Below are positions 11,711 through 19,270 of a stretch of 21,948 nt of DNA, piece after piece. The stretch is from an uncultured Collinsella sp. Its GTDB lineage: Bacteria > Actinomycetota > Coriobacteriia > Coriobacteriales > Coriobacteriaceae. How positions within the stretch are numbered: the stretch's first letter is position 1; each line of letters begins with the position of its first letter. The notes beneath the pieces are model-generated. The model was not told where the DNA came from and searched no databases. It saw only the letters and a list, made by a program, of their open reading frames with translations. The position numbers were made by a program, and so were the translations under genes. The DNA is taken from the NCBI GenBank assembly GCA_902475245.1, contig CABRYP010000035.1:1-21948 (forward strand). The letters run 5' to 3'.

Positions 11711-12415
11711 CTACGGGCGCGGCGGCACCAAAACATCGTAACGAACGGCCTTGCCCGCAAGCTGATAGCTCGGCTTAACGCCGGCAAGCAACGGCCCCTT
11801 CACCGGCCGCTTGATAACGACCTTGCGCGGACGTACCGCAAGCGCAGCCTCGACCAGCGTCTCCTCATCGGCGCACGGCTGCTCCAAATGGTGCAAGAGC
11901 TGGAACTTCTTTTTAACCGCCGCACTCTTGGTGCGCTCGGGAAACATGGGGTCCAGATACACCACATCGGGAGCCGCGAGCTCACCGCGCTCGATCAGCT
12001 CAGCCGTATGGCGAAGGCCGGCAATGCTATCCTCGCCCGCATGTAAGCGCATGCGCGCCACGGCAGCCGCAAGCGCCGGATCATCTGCCGCGCGATCCAA
12101 GGCATCCTTGAGGAGCGCCGCGATCACGCAATCCTGTTCATACAGATCGACGGTAAAGCCCGCGGCGGCCAGCAGCAGCGAATCCTCGCCAAAGCCTGCC
12201 GTGGCGTCAATCGCCCATGGGTTCTCGATGCCTTTTGTGCGCGCAGCCTTAACCAGCAGCTCTTGCTGCAGACGACCCTGCTTGAGCCGTGGAAGCATGC
12301 GGGCAAAATCGGCACGCAGCTCCATCGCGCCGTCGGTGAGCGTGAGGCCCTCGGGTGTCCTGGTTAACTCGAGCCCTGCCGCCCGAGCAACAGAAAAGGG
12401 ATCGACGACGCCCAT
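11711..12415 (-). CDS. rsmJ: 16S rRNA (guanine-1516-N2)-methyltransferase RsmJ
   Basis: The 234-residue protein matches RsmJ (YhiQ), which methylates G1516 of 16S rRNA using SAM. Visible motifs: AIDATAGFGEDSLLLAAAGFTVDLYEQD (68-95, SAM-binding motif I and the acidic end of beta 2) and VVYLDPMFPERTKSAAVKKKFQ, the DPMFP catalytic loop and the basic KSAxVKK stretch specific to the family. The E. coli protein has 250 residues, so this one is full length with a slightly shorter N-terminus. The ATG at 12415 follows AAGGAG at normal spacing. A 47-codon membrane-peptide gene lies 63 bp upstream on the same strand and may share a transcript. rlmA and trmL elsewhere in the window act in the same broad process. 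Confidence 0.9.
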   Translation of the reverse strand: MGVVDPFSVARAAGLELTRTPEGLTLTDGAMELRADFARMLPRLKQGRLQQELLVKAARTKGIENPWAIDATAGFGEDSLLLAAAGFTVDLYEQDCVIAALLKDALDRAADDPALAAAVARMRLHAGEDSIAGLRHTAELIERGELAAPDVVYLDPMFPERTKSAAVKKKFQLLHHLEQPCADEETLVEAALAVRPRKVVIKRPVKGPLLAGVKPSYQLAGKAVRYDVLVPPRP

Positions 12416-12478
12416 GGGTACTCCTTCACAAGCAAAACGAATACGTGAGCGCCGTTTATGTCGGCACCCAACCGTCCG

Positions 12479-12622
12479 CTATTGTCCCACATGCGACATG
12501 GCCCACAGCATCCCAATGCAAAGCACCGCCATCAATCCCGTGCATACGGCAGCGATCACGGAATCGCCCATGCGCCTTCCCAACGACCGCGGCTCATGCA
12601 CTTGCCCTGCTCCGTACATCAT
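12479..12622 (-). CDS. 47-residue single-pass membrane peptide
   Basis: On the minus strand, AAGGAGGAGCC is followed by ATG ATG and a 47-codon frame ending in TAG at 12479. The peptide has a charged N-terminus (HEPRSLGRRMGD), one hydrophobic helix (SVIAAVCTGLMAVLCIGM, about residues 21-38), a Trp-containing interface and a short tail MSHVGQ. Positive charges before the helix suggest an N-in topology. The ribosome binding site is among the strongest in the window, and the frame spans a gap that is otherwise empty. It precedes rsmJ by 63 bp on the same strand. I know no named family for it. Confidence 0.6.
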   Translation of the reverse strand: MMYGAGQVHEPRSLGRRMGDSVIAAVCTGLMAVLCIGMLWAMSHVGQ

Positions 12623-12781
12623 GGCTCCTCCTTGAGACCAGCTCTTACCATGGACCCATCATCGCAGCGCCGCGCATACGCTGCCATCGATTTGACTTAC
12701 GCCCAGCTTTCCTTTTTGAAAGGTTGGGTTTGGCTGCGCGGGCTCAATGCGCTTTCAAACGCATGCATCGCCGCGTTGAAC

Positions 12782-12787
12782 TACAAT
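12782..12787 (+). promoter_or_regulatory. Candidate -10 box for the four-helix membrane protein
   Basis: TACAAT lies 68 bp before the start at 12855. No -35 hexamer at the right spacing is convincing. An alternative pair is TTGAAC at 12776 with TATGTG at 12799, 17 bp apart. Confidence 0.25.
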
Positions 12788-12854
12788 GTGCTTCACCATA
12801 TGTGCAGTACATTGGGTGCGCCAAGTTGGCGTACTCGTATCGAAAGGACCAGCC

Positions 12855-13256
12855 ATGAGCTTCACTCGCAAGACTCTCAAAATCCTTGCTCTCATCTACT
12901 TTGTTTTGGGCATCGCCAGCCTCGTCACCGCCGGCGTCGGTATCGCGACCGGCAACCTCGATTCCACGTACGGGTCGAACGCCATGCTCGCCGCGGTCGT
13001 GCTGGTCGCCAAGGGCCTCATCGATCTCGCCGCGGGCGTTGCGGGCATCAAGGGCGCCAACAAGCCTTCGCAGGTGGATGGTGCGTTTAAGCTCGGCATC
13101 GTTGCCGCAATCGCCACGATTGCGCAGGCCGCGCTCACGCTTCCCGCGCTCGGCGGCAGCTCCGTCAATATCGTCGCCTTTGTCATCGTGGTCTACGACC
13201 TGTTCTTTGTTCAGCAGGCACACGCCGTTAAGGCCGAGAACAAGGACCGCCTGTAA
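12855..13256 (+). CDS. Conserved hypothetical membrane protein, four helices
   Basis: The 133-residue product starts with ATG at 12855 behind GAAAGGA. It has four hydrophobic segments: about residues 9-32 (LKILALIYFVLGIASLVTAG), 42-65 (AMLAAVVLVAKGLIDLAAGV), 79-98 (LGIVAAIATIAQAALTLPAL) and 102-121 (SVNIVAFVIVVYDLFFVQQA), with short Gly/Asn/Asp-rich turns and a charged tail. The second helix followed by AGIKGANKP resembles the repeated unit of small bacterial 4-TM proteins, but I cannot name a family. No signal peptide cleavage site is visible. A terminator-like hairpin follows at 13295. Confidence 0.75.
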   Translation: MSFTRKTLKILALIYFVLGIASLVTAGVGIATGNLDSTYGSNAMLAAVVLVAKGLIDLAAGVAGIKGANKPSQVDGAFKLGIVAAIATIAQAALTLPALGGSSVNIVAFVIVVYDLFFVQQAHAVKAENKDRL

Positions 13257-13294
13257 GCGCTCGCTTCTCATAACCTCTGCAGCCAAGCAACTAA

Positions 13295-13330
13295 AAAGGG
13301 CCGATCGCGCATCTCCGCGGTCGGCCCTTT
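13295..13330. terminator. Bidirectional terminator hairpin
   Basis: AAAGGGCCGATCGCG (13295-13309) pairs with CGCGGTCGGCCCTTT (13316-13330), 15 bp with one T·G wobble. The five-T tract is on the minus strand (13293-13297), so it best serves leftward transcription from rlmA. On the plus strand only three T follow, for the membrane protein gene. Confidence 0.8.
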
Positions 13331-13346
13331 ACGTTTGCCCAGACAA

Positions 13347-13383
13347 AACCTACCAAAACAAACCTGTCCCTTTTTGGCAGGTT
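13347..13383. repeat. Second-type GGGAC palindrome at the 3' end of rlmA
   Basis: AACCTACCAAAA (13347-13358) and TTTTTGGCAGGTT (13371-13383) are near-complementary outer arms with a GTCCC core (13366-13370). The layout recalls the TGTGAC palindromes, but with TGCCAAAAA in place of TGTGACAAA. It ends 1 bp from the rlmA stop codon (13385). Confidence 0.6.
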
Positions 13384-13384
13384 G

Positions 13385-14200
13385 TTAGCTGTGGCGGTAC
13401 TCGGCGATGATGAAGTCGATGTCGGTTTGAAGGGTATCCAGGTTTGCCAAGCGCTCTTTGTCGGCAGGGCGCGTGCGGTAGTAGTACGGCGTCATCTGGA
13501 ACACCGCCTCGATGTCGGCCTGGGTCTGGAGCGTAATATTCGCAGATACCCGCTGCGTTCCGACCAACTCGAGCTCGGTAGTCTTCGGCAGCTTCTCGTC
13601 GTTAAGGTACGGCGTATCGTAGAGCACTTCCTTAAGCCCAAACAGATGACGGGCACCCGGCACCACGGTGTAGAGCGAGCCCTCCGGCGCCAGCACGCGG
13701 GCAAACTCGCGCTCGTTAAAGGGAGCGAAGAGCTCGGTCACCATATCGAAGGCGCCATCGGCCACAGGGATGTCCTTCATGTTGGCTACGAAATAGGTCG
13801 CATCGTCGCGCTTGGCGGCAAGGCGCACCATCTCTTTGCCCAGGTCGAAACCGTAAGCATCCACGCCCGGCACCGCGCCCATGGCGCTGGTGTAATAGCC
13901 CTCGCCGCAGCAAATATCGAGCAGCGTCATGGGACCGCTCGTAGACGCAGCACGCCCAGACACCTGCTTGCGCACCAGCTCGACCATCGCATCGCGCAAC
14001 GGCGCGTAGTATCCACGGTTCAGAAAGTCACGACGGCTGCGCGCCTGTGACTTGGGATCGCCCATGGAGTCGCCGCTCTTGGACGAGCGCAATAGATATA
14101 GATAGCCCTCGCGCGCACGGTCAAACCGGTGTCCGCCCGCGCATGCAGCACCGCGTTCGTCATCCACCAGCGGCTCATGGCAAACGGGACACAACAACAT
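13385..14200 (-). CDS. rlmA: 23S rRNA (guanine-N1)-methyltransferase, RlmA family
   Basis: The 271-residue protein is an RlmA-type (RrmA/TlrB) methyltransferase acting on G745 or G748 of 23S rRNA. An N-terminal zinc site is visible: Cys4 and Cys7 (CPVC), Cys20 and His24 (CAGGH). It is followed by the family stretch FDRAREGYLYLL, then a SAM-binding motif LLDICCGEGYYT (93-104), and VVPGARHLFGLKEVLYDTPYLNDEK, FQMTPYYYRTRP near the C-terminus, which align well with E. coli RlmA (QMTPFAWRARP). RlmA(I) and RlmA(II) forms differ in target (G745 against G748) and RlmA(II)/TlrB can alter macrolide sensitivity; the sequence alone does not decide which this is. The ATG at 14200 follows AAGGAG. Its 5' region is shared with the divergent MATE gene across a large palindrome. 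Confidence 0.88.
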   Translation of the reverse strand: MLLCPVCHEPLVDDERGAACAGGHRFDRAREGYLYLLRSSKSGDSMGDPKSQARSRRDFLNRGYYAPLRDAMVELVRKQVSGRAASTSGPMTLLDICCGEGYYTSAMGAVPGVDAYGFDLGKEMVRLAAKRDDATYFVANMKDIPVADGAFDMVTELFAPFNEREFARVLAPEGSLYTVVPGARHLFGLKEVLYDTPYLNDEKLPKTTELELVGTQRVSANITLQTQADIEAVFQMTPYYYRTRPADKERLANLDTLQTDIDFIIAEYRHS

Positions 14201-14253
14201 GGCAACTCCTTAGCGCGAACAACACAACGCCCACCATTGTCGCACGCCTTCCC

Positions 14254-14317
14254 CGCCTAGTCATTGGGGACGTTCTTGAATGAGTAATCGTTTTAGAACG
14301 TCCCCAATGACTAGGCG
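14254..14317. repeat. Perfect 23-bp inverted repeat between rlmA and the MATE gene
   Basis: The arm at 14254-14276 (CGCCTAGTCATTGGGGACG plus TTCT) is perfectly complementary to 14295-14317, with an 18-base AT-rich loop (14277-14294). This is the longest perfect palindrome in the window. It lies in the shared upstream region of two divergent genes, so it is not a normal transcript-end terminator. The GGGGAC core links it to the other palindrome families. Confidence 0.9.
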
Positions 14318-14378
14318 ATTAGGAGTATCATCGTCTGCGCAAATAAGCACAAAAGAGCATGTTAGAGATTGAGAGCGT

Positions 14379-15761
14379 ATGGCTGACACCGTATCTAAGC
14401 ACATTGACATGACCACCGGATCGCTGTGGCGCAATGTTCCCCTGTTCGCCTTCCCTGTGGCCGCCACGAGCATCTTGGAGCAACTGTCGAACCTCATCGC
14501 CACGGTCATCATCGGTAACTTCTCGGGCGACCAGGGAACCCTCGCCATGGCGGCGGTCGGCTCCAATGTTCCGCTTACCAGTCTTATGCTCAACCTGTTT
14601 ATTGGCATGTCGCTTGGCTCCAACGTGGTCATCGCCAACGCTATCGGCCGCAACGATCAGAACATGGTCAAACGCGCCGTCCACACCTCGATTCTTATGG
14701 CACTTGTGGGCTTTGTCGTCATCGCACTGGGCGAGATCTTTGCCGAGCCCATGCTCGCCGCGCTCAACGTTCCCGCCGAAACCATGCCGCTCGCTTCGCT
14801 CTACCTACGCGTCTTTTTGCTCAGCATGCCCTCGATCTTGCTTTACAACTTTGAGGCCGCGATCTTCCGCTCCGTCGGCATCACCCGCATGCCGCTGCAG
14901 GCGCTTGCCGTGTCCACCGTCCTCAACATTGGCCTGGACCTCATCTTTGTCCCCGTACTCCACTGGGGCGTCGCGGGCGTCGCCATCGCCACCGCCATCG
15001 CCTACACCGTCAGCGCCGCTACGCTCTTTATCCGCCTGCTCAAGACCGACTCCGTCGTCCGCGTCACCCCGCGCGACCTGGCTATCGACCCCGTCGCCCT
15101 CAAGCGCATCGTCAAGATCGGCCTGCCCGCCGGCATCCAGAGCGCCGTCTTTGCCGTCGCCAACATCATCATCCAGTCTGCTATCAACAGCCTGGGCACC
15201 GAGGTCATGGCGGCATCGAGCGCCGCTATGAGCTTGGAGTACGTATGCTACAACCTGCTCAACAGCTTTAGCCAGGCTTGCACCACCTTTGTGGGACAAA
15301 ACCACGGTGCCCGCCAGATCGACCGCTGCACCAAAACGCTCAAGGTCTGCCTGGTCGAAGGCGGTATCGTTGCACTCACCACGATCATCGTTATTGTCGG
15401 CCTGGGGCGCGAGATCTTGTCGCTGTTCAACAGCGATCCCAACATCGTCTCGATCGGCTATATCCGCGTGTGTTCGATCTTCCCGGCGTACGCCTTTAGC
15501 ATGTTCTACGAAAACATGTCCGGCTACCTACGCGGCTTTGGTATCTCGCTCACGCCCGCCCTCATCACCATGATCTGCGTCTGCGGCATCCGCTTCTATT
15601 GGGTGTTCTGCGTGTTCCCGCACTTCCGCACCTTTGCGAACATCATGATGGTCTACCCCATCAGCCTGGGCACCACGGCGTTCTTTATGGTCGTGGCGGT
15701 ACTACTTTGCCACCCGGCACGCACCTATCGCGCCACCCAAGCCAAAGCGACAGCCCGCTAG
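14379..15761 (+). CDS. MATE-family multidrug/Na+ antiporter
   Basis: The 460-residue membrane protein has about 12 hydrophobic segments arranged as two similar halves, the layout of the MATE family, which exports drugs or metabolites in exchange for Na+ or H+. Typical segments include SLWRNVPLFAFPVAATSILEQL (N-terminal helix 1), GTLAMAAVGSNVPLTSLMLNLFIGMSLGSNVVIANAIGRND (helices 2-3 with the conserved polar turn) and, in the second half, GLPAGIQSAVFAVANIIIQSAINSLGTEVMAASS. It is most like the uncharacterised clostridial/coriobacterial MATE subgroup, so the substrate is unknown. The start at ATG 14379 has a modest ribosome binding site (GAGAG). No regulator is adjacent except the convergent LysR gene, which more likely controls the DMT gene. 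Confidence 0.87.
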   Translation: MADTVSKHIDMTTGSLWRNVPLFAFPVAATSILEQLSNLIATVIIGNFSGDQGTLAMAAVGSNVPLTSLMLNLFIGMSLGSNVVIANAIGRNDQNMVKRAVHTSILMALVGFVVIALGEIFAEPMLAALNVPAETMPLASLYLRVFLLSMPSILLYNFEAAIFRSVGITRMPLQALAVSTVLNIGLDLIFVPVLHWGVAGVAIATAIAYTVSAATLFIRLLKTDSVVRVTPRDLAIDPVALKRIVKIGLPAGIQSAVFAVANIIIQSAINSLGTEVMAASSAAMSLEYVCYNLLNSFSQACTTFVGQNHGARQIDRCTKTLKVCLVEGGIVALTTIIVIVGLGREILSLFNSDPNIVSIGYIRVCSIFPAYAFSMFYENMSGYLRGFGISLTPALITMICVCGIRFYWVFCVFPHFRTFANIMMVYPISLGTTAFFMVVAVLLCHPARTYRATQAKATAR

Positions 15762-15788
15762 ACACCGCACTCAACGCCACGCCAGTCA

Positions 15789-16655
15789 TTAATTGACAAT
15801 ATGCGAGCTCATATAGTCGATAAAGCGCCTCGTGGCGATAGGCATGGTATCCCAGCTGCGCCAAGCTGCCACTACGTCGCGCGAGGGAGCATGCACGATG
15901 GGTCGCACACGAATATCGGCTCGCATGCCCTCCACAGTACGACGGTAGAGCATGCTCACGCCTAGGCCCTCCTCCACCATCGCCATGATGGTGTAGTCGT
16001 CAGTCACCTCACTCGTCACGTGCGGCGACAGCCCATGTGTCGCAAATGCATCGAGCACCAGGCTCTGTTCGCCCTCATCCAGCAGCACAAAGGGCTCGGA
16101 CGCCAGGTCGGCGAGCGTCACCTTTTCCTTTGCCGCCAGCGGATGCGCAGCCGGCAGCAGCGCCACCAACTCGTCGTGATAGACCACACGCTTCTCGAGG
16201 CCTGCGGTAAACCCGCGCGCCGTAAAGCAAAAATCCACCACGCCGTCGTGCACCCACTGAGCGTTGCGCGTGTAATCGCCCTGCTTGAGGGTAAAGCGTA
16301 CGCCCGGGTGCAGCGTACCAAAGTCGCGGATCACACGCGGCAGCACGGTACGGCTCACGTTGGTAAACGTCGCGATGCGAATATCGGTCGACGAAAGCCC
16401 CAGCAGCTCCTGGCGCTTGCCCTCGAGCTCGGCCTCGGCGGTCACAATCTGGCGCAGGTACGGCAGATACTGCTTGCCATCGCGCGTAAGCGAAACGCCC
16501 TGCTTTCCGCGCTCGATAAGCGTGGTGCCCAGCTCGCGCTCGAGCGCCTTGACGGCCTGGCTCACCGCACTTTGCGTATAGCCCAACTCGTCCGCCGCAC
16601 GTTTCAGACTGCCGCAATCGACCACCATACATACAATCTGATACCGCGATGCCAT
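15789..16655 (-). CDS. LysR-type transcriptional regulator
   Basis: The 288-residue protein has an N-terminal winged helix-turn-helix (residues 1-60: IVCMVVDCGSLKRAADELGYTQSAVSQAVKALERELGTTLIERG), the defining LysR domain, followed by a type-2 periplasmic-binding-like effector domain (from about residue 90: IRIATFTNVSRTVLPRVIRDF...). The effector is unknown. The ATG at 16655 follows GGAGG. It is divergent from the EamA permease gene at 16814 with 158 bp between them, the usual arrangement when a LysR regulator controls the adjacent gene and itself. It converges with the MATE gene, 27 bp apart, with no evident terminator between. Confidence 0.92.
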   Translation of the reverse strand: MASRYQIVCMVVDCGSLKRAADELGYTQSAVSQAVKALERELGTTLIERGKQGVSLTRDGKQYLPYLRQIVTAEAELEGKRQELLGLSSTDIRIATFTNVSRTVLPRVIRDFGTLHPGVRFTLKQGDYTRNAQWVHDGVVDFCFTARGFTAGLEKRVVYHDELVALLPAAHPLAAKEKVTLADLASEPFVLLDEGEQSLVLDAFATHGLSPHVTSEVTDDYTIMAMVEEGLGVSMLYRRTVEGMRADIRVRPIVHAPSRDVVAAWRSWDTMPIATRRFIDYMSSHIVN

Positions 16656-16813
16656 CGTGCCTCCACATCGATGTAGCTGTAAAACGTTTTGCCAGGACTT
16701 TTCCCGCCAACATTAGCATTTCTTAATCATACTGAAGATACATTCGCTTTACTACATCCACATCTGGGAGCAGAATCCTTTTTGCGAAACCGTTCTGTAA
16801 CAAAAGGAGTCCC
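16656..16813. promoter_or_regulatory. Divergent LysR / DMT control region
   Basis: This 158-bp region is AT-rich in its middle (about 16710-16760, containing ATTTCTTAATCATACTG), where both promoters are expected. LysR sites usually have T-N11-A with dyad symmetry; no single clear copy can be chosen by eye. The permease start is preceded by AAAAGGAGT. Confidence 0.4.
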
Positions 16814-17716
16814 ATGGATCGCAAAAAAGCAATCGCGCTCTCATTTTCTGTTCCCGTCGCATGGGGCTTTTCGTACCCCCTCATGAAGATCGGCATGGAC
16901 AGTATGAACGCCACGAGCATCGTTGCGCTGCGCTGCATCATCGCCTTTGTGGCTTGCCTGCTGCTCTTCCACAAGCGCGCTTTCCGCATCAACCGCGACC
17001 TTATGGTCCGCGCTGCCATCATCGGCGCCATTATGGCAACCGAACTCACCTGCATGTGCCTGGGCTCCAGCCTCACCTCCGCCTCCACCGCCGGCTTTTT
17101 GCAGAGCCTGACGGTCGTGATCGTGCCGTTTGCCAACGCCGCCCTGCTGCGTCGTGCCCCCGAGCGCAAAGTGCTCGTCGGCACCGCCATCGTCACCTGC
17201 GGTATGTTGCTGCTCTCGGGCGCCGACTTCACCAGCCTGAACCCGGGCGCGCTCATCATGCTGCTCTCCGCTTTTGTCTATGCCGGCCATATCATTGTGG
17301 CGAAGCGCTTTGTCGAAGATGTCGACCCGCTGGCCCTGGGCGTTTGGCAGCTGGGCTTCGGCGGCTTATTCTCGGGTATCGCCGCATTCACCTTTGGCGG
17401 TTTCACGCTTCCCGGCACGCCGAGCGAGATTGTCGTTGTCGTCGCGCTCGCACTCATCTGCTCTGCCTATGGCTTTATCACCCAAACGCTCGTGCAGCCC
17501 CACGTGCCTGCCGAGACCACCGGCTTCGCTTTCTCGCTCGAGCCGGTCTGCTCTGCCGTCTTTTCGTTCTTCCTGGTCGGCGAGGTCCTGAACCCCATCG
17601 CCTTCTTTGGCGCCACCCTCATCCTCACCGGCGTCATGGTGGCAACCGTCGAGCTTCCGCGCCTCCGTGCACATGGACAGGCCCGTATGGCAGGAGCGCC
17701 CGAGCGCGTCTCGTAG
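16814..17716 (+). CDS. EamA/DMT-family transporter
   Basis: The 300-residue protein has ten hydrophobic segments in two EamA repeats, the layout of drug/metabolite transporters that export amino acids or other small metabolites. N-terminal features: MDRKKAIALSFSVPVAWGFSYPLMKIGMDSM and NATSIVALRCIIAFVACLLLF, with the conserved R in the second helix. The second repeat begins at about residue 150 (LNPGALIMLLSAFVYAGHIIVAKRF) and ends with EPVCSAVFSFFLVGEVLNPIAFFGATLILTGVMV, containing the E-P-x(n)-GE signature of EamA proteins. The substrate is unknown. The ATG at 16814 has a strong ribosome binding site. It is probably regulated by the divergent LysR protein. Confidence 0.9.
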   Translation: MDRKKAIALSFSVPVAWGFSYPLMKIGMDSMNATSIVALRCIIAFVACLLLFHKRAFRINRDLMVRAAIIGAIMATELTCMCLGSSLTSASTAGFLQSLTVVIVPFANAALLRRAPERKVLVGTAIVTCGMLLLSGADFTSLNPGALIMLLSAFVYAGHIIVAKRFVEDVDPLALGVWQLGFGGLFSGIAAFTFGGFTLPGTPSEIVVVVALALICSAYGFITQTLVQPHVPAETTGFAFSLEPVCSAVFSFFLVGEVLNPIAFFGATLILTGVMVATVELPRLRAHGQARMAGAPERVS

Positions 17717-17742
17717 ACCCCGTTCTTCATACAGCCGTGTCA

Positions 17743-17765
17743 TAAAGGCAACCGGTGCGCCTTTA
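17743..17765. terminator. Weak hairpin after the DMT gene
   Basis: TAAAGGC (17743-17749) and GCCTTTA (17759-17765) form a 7-bp stem with a 9-base loop. There is no T-tract, so termination would be inefficient and read-through into ung is possible. Its right arm overlaps the candidate -10 box of ung (TACAAT, 17764-17769). Confidence 0.35.
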
Positions 17766-17789
17766 CAATAGATGCCAACAGAGCATCTA
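17764..17789 (+). promoter_or_regulatory. Candidate -10 box and leader hairpin of ung
   Basis: TACAAT (17764-17769) is a plausible -10 box 36 bases before the start codon. It is followed by TAGATGC (17769-17775) and GCATCTA (17783-17789), a perfect 7-bp inverted repeat with a 7-base loop, ending just before the AAAGGAG site. The hairpin could be an operator or affect translation. Confidence 0.35.
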
Positions 17790-17804
17790 CCATAAAGGAG
17801 CCCC

Positions 17805-18530
17805 ATGGACACCGCAACCCGCGACCACAACATAGCAACTTGGTTGGGCGATGCGCCGCAGCCGGTACGTGACACTACGAACCAGCTGCTCGAGCGCATC
17901 GCCCTTTTGCGTGCCGAGCAAACCATCTACCCGGCACAAGACGACATCCTCAATGCCCTCGCCTACACGCCGGCCGACCAGGTCAAGGTTGTCATCTTGG
18001 GTCAAGACCCCTATCACGGACCCAACCAGGCAATGGGACTGTCGTTCTCGGTCCCCGCGACGCAAACCAAGTTGCCGCCGAGCCTGCGCAACATCTATAA
18101 GGAGCTCAAAGCCGATTTGGGCTGCCCCATTCCCGCCACGGGAGACCTAACCCCATGGGCACAACAGGGCATCCTGCTCCTCAACACTACGCTCACCGTG
18201 CGCGAGCATGCCGCGAACTCGCACGCCAAGCTGGGCTGGAGCACGCTCACCGACTACGTTATCGAACGCTGCTGCCAGCTGCCCCAGCCGGTCGTCTTTT
18301 TGGCATGGGGCCGCTTTGCCCAGCAGATGGTCGAAGGCAAGCTCGCCGCAATCGGCGCGGGCAAGGCAACCGGCAAGTTCTGCCTGGCCTCTACGCACCC
18401 CTCGCCGCTTTCGGCCAACCGTGCCACGGCAGAACTCCCCGCTTTTATGGGGTCGCGCCCCTTCTCCGCTGCCAATCGGCTACTCGAACAGCACGGCTCG
18501 ACCCCCGTCAACTGGACTTGCCTCAGCTAA
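17805..18530 (+). CDS. ung: Uracil-DNA glycosylase, family 1
   Basis: The 241-residue protein is a family 1 UDG, which removes uracil from DNA to start base excision repair. Motifs: VVILGQDPYHGPNQAMGLSFSV (62-83) with the catalytic water-activating Asp68 in GQDPYHG, LLLNTTLTV (124-132), the uracil-recognising Asn in that motif, and the HPSPLSA minor-groove loop (198-204) with the catalytic His198. Full length compared with E. coli Ung (229). The ATG at 17805 follows AAAGGAG. The C-terminal tail (NRLLEQHGSTPVNWTCLS) is family-like. The gene converges with an SDR gene; a strong hairpin separates them. Confidence 0.97.
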   Translation: MDTATRDHNIATWLGDAPQPVRDTTNQLLERIALLRAEQTIYPAQDDILNALAYTPADQVKVVILGQDPYHGPNQAMGLSFSVPATQTKLPPSLRNIYKELKADLGCPIPATGDLTPWAQQGILLLNTTLTVREHAANSHAKLGWSTLTDYVIERCCQLPQPVVFLAWGRFAQQMVEGKLAAIGAGKATGKFCLASTHPSPLSANRATAELPAFMGSRPFSAANRLLEQHGSTPVNWTCLS

Positions 18531-18545
18531 AAATCGATACATCAA

Positions 18546-18579
18546 AAACGCGCCCGACAGCTTTCCATCGGGCGCGTTT
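18546..18579. terminator. Bidirectional terminator between ung and the SDR gene
   Basis: AAACGCGCCCGA (18546-18557) pairs perfectly with TCGGGCGCGTTT (18568-18579) across a 10-base loop. On the minus strand five T follow, so it best ends the SDR/VUT operon; on the plus strand three T follow, for ung. Confidence 0.88.
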
Positions 18580-18580
18580 C

Positions 18581-19261
18581 CTATTCGGGCCAAATAAATT
18601 GTGTGCGGCCGGCCTCGCCGCCATCGATTAACAGACTCTGCCCGGTCATAAACCGGTTAGTCACGCCCACAAAGTAGATCCACTCGGCGATCTCTTGGGC
18701 GGTGGCCCAGCGCTTAAGCGGCGTGAGCTCCATAATCTGGTTCCACAGGTGCTCGTCTTCCATCACGCAACGGTTGAGCGGCGTGATAACGCCGCCCGGG
18801 TCCACACTGTTGGCGATGGCCTGCGGTGCTAGGCGGTTTGCAAGATTCTTGGTGTAGGCGATAACGCCGCCCTTGCTGGCGGCATAGGCGGGAAACTCCG
18901 ATCCCGTATGTCCGCTCGCCGACCCCACATTGACCACGGATTTGATAGCCGGCGCCGGCTTGGCGGCAAGCCCCTCCCCCTCAAAGGCGTAGCACTCGGT
19001 CACGTTGATGGTGCCACACAGGTTGGCGGCAATATCGTCGGCCGAGTCCTGCGTGCCGGCAACGTTCACGATTACCTGGGGTTCAAGGTCAACTGGAAAC
19101 GAGTCCGGCTCGCGGACATCAACGATCAGATGGCGGTAGCGCTCGTGTTCGATCGCCGCCGGCAGCAGATCAAAGCCCACGACCTCGTGGCCCTCGTCCA
19201 AAAAGCGCTGCACGCACGCGGCTCCGATACCGCCCGAAGCGCCCGTGATCAATACCTGCAT
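18581..19261 (-). CDS. Short-chain dehydrogenase/reductase (SDR)
   Basis: The 226-residue protein is a classical SDR: nucleotide-binding TGASGGIG (6-13), an acidic residue at the end of beta 2 (FDLLP, Asp31, which favours NAD over NADP), NVAG (66-69), the catalytic Ser116 in GSASG, and Tyr126/Lys130 in YAASK, with the DPGGVITPL stretch after beta 6. It is shorter than the usual 245-260 residues; the region between NVAG and the catalytic Ser is reduced. It may act on a hydroxysteroid or other alcohol, as related coriobacterial SDRs do, but the substrate cannot be read from the sequence. The ATG at 19261 follows AAGGAG. It lies 9 bp downstream of the VUT transporter gene and is probably in the same operon. 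Confidence 0.88.
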   Translation of the reverse strand: MQVLITGASGGIGAACVQRFLDEGHEVVGFDLLPAAIEHERYRHLIVDVREPDSFPVDLEPQVIVNVAGTQDSADDIAANLCGTINVTECYAFEGEGLAAKPAPAIKSVVNVGSASGHTGSEFPAYAASKGGVIAYTKNLANRLAPQAIANSVDPGGVITPLNRCVMEDEHLWNQIMELTPLKRWATAQEIAEWIYFVGVTNRFMTGQSLLIDGGEAGRTQFIWPE

Positions 19262-19270
19262 ATTGGCTCC

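Noticed and set aside
12649..12860. Possible plus-strand peptide starting MDPSSQRRAYAAIDL
   Set aside because: The frame has no good ribosome binding site, then runs out of frame through the membrane protein gene with Arg-rich shadow sequence; the segment more likely holds that gene's promoter.
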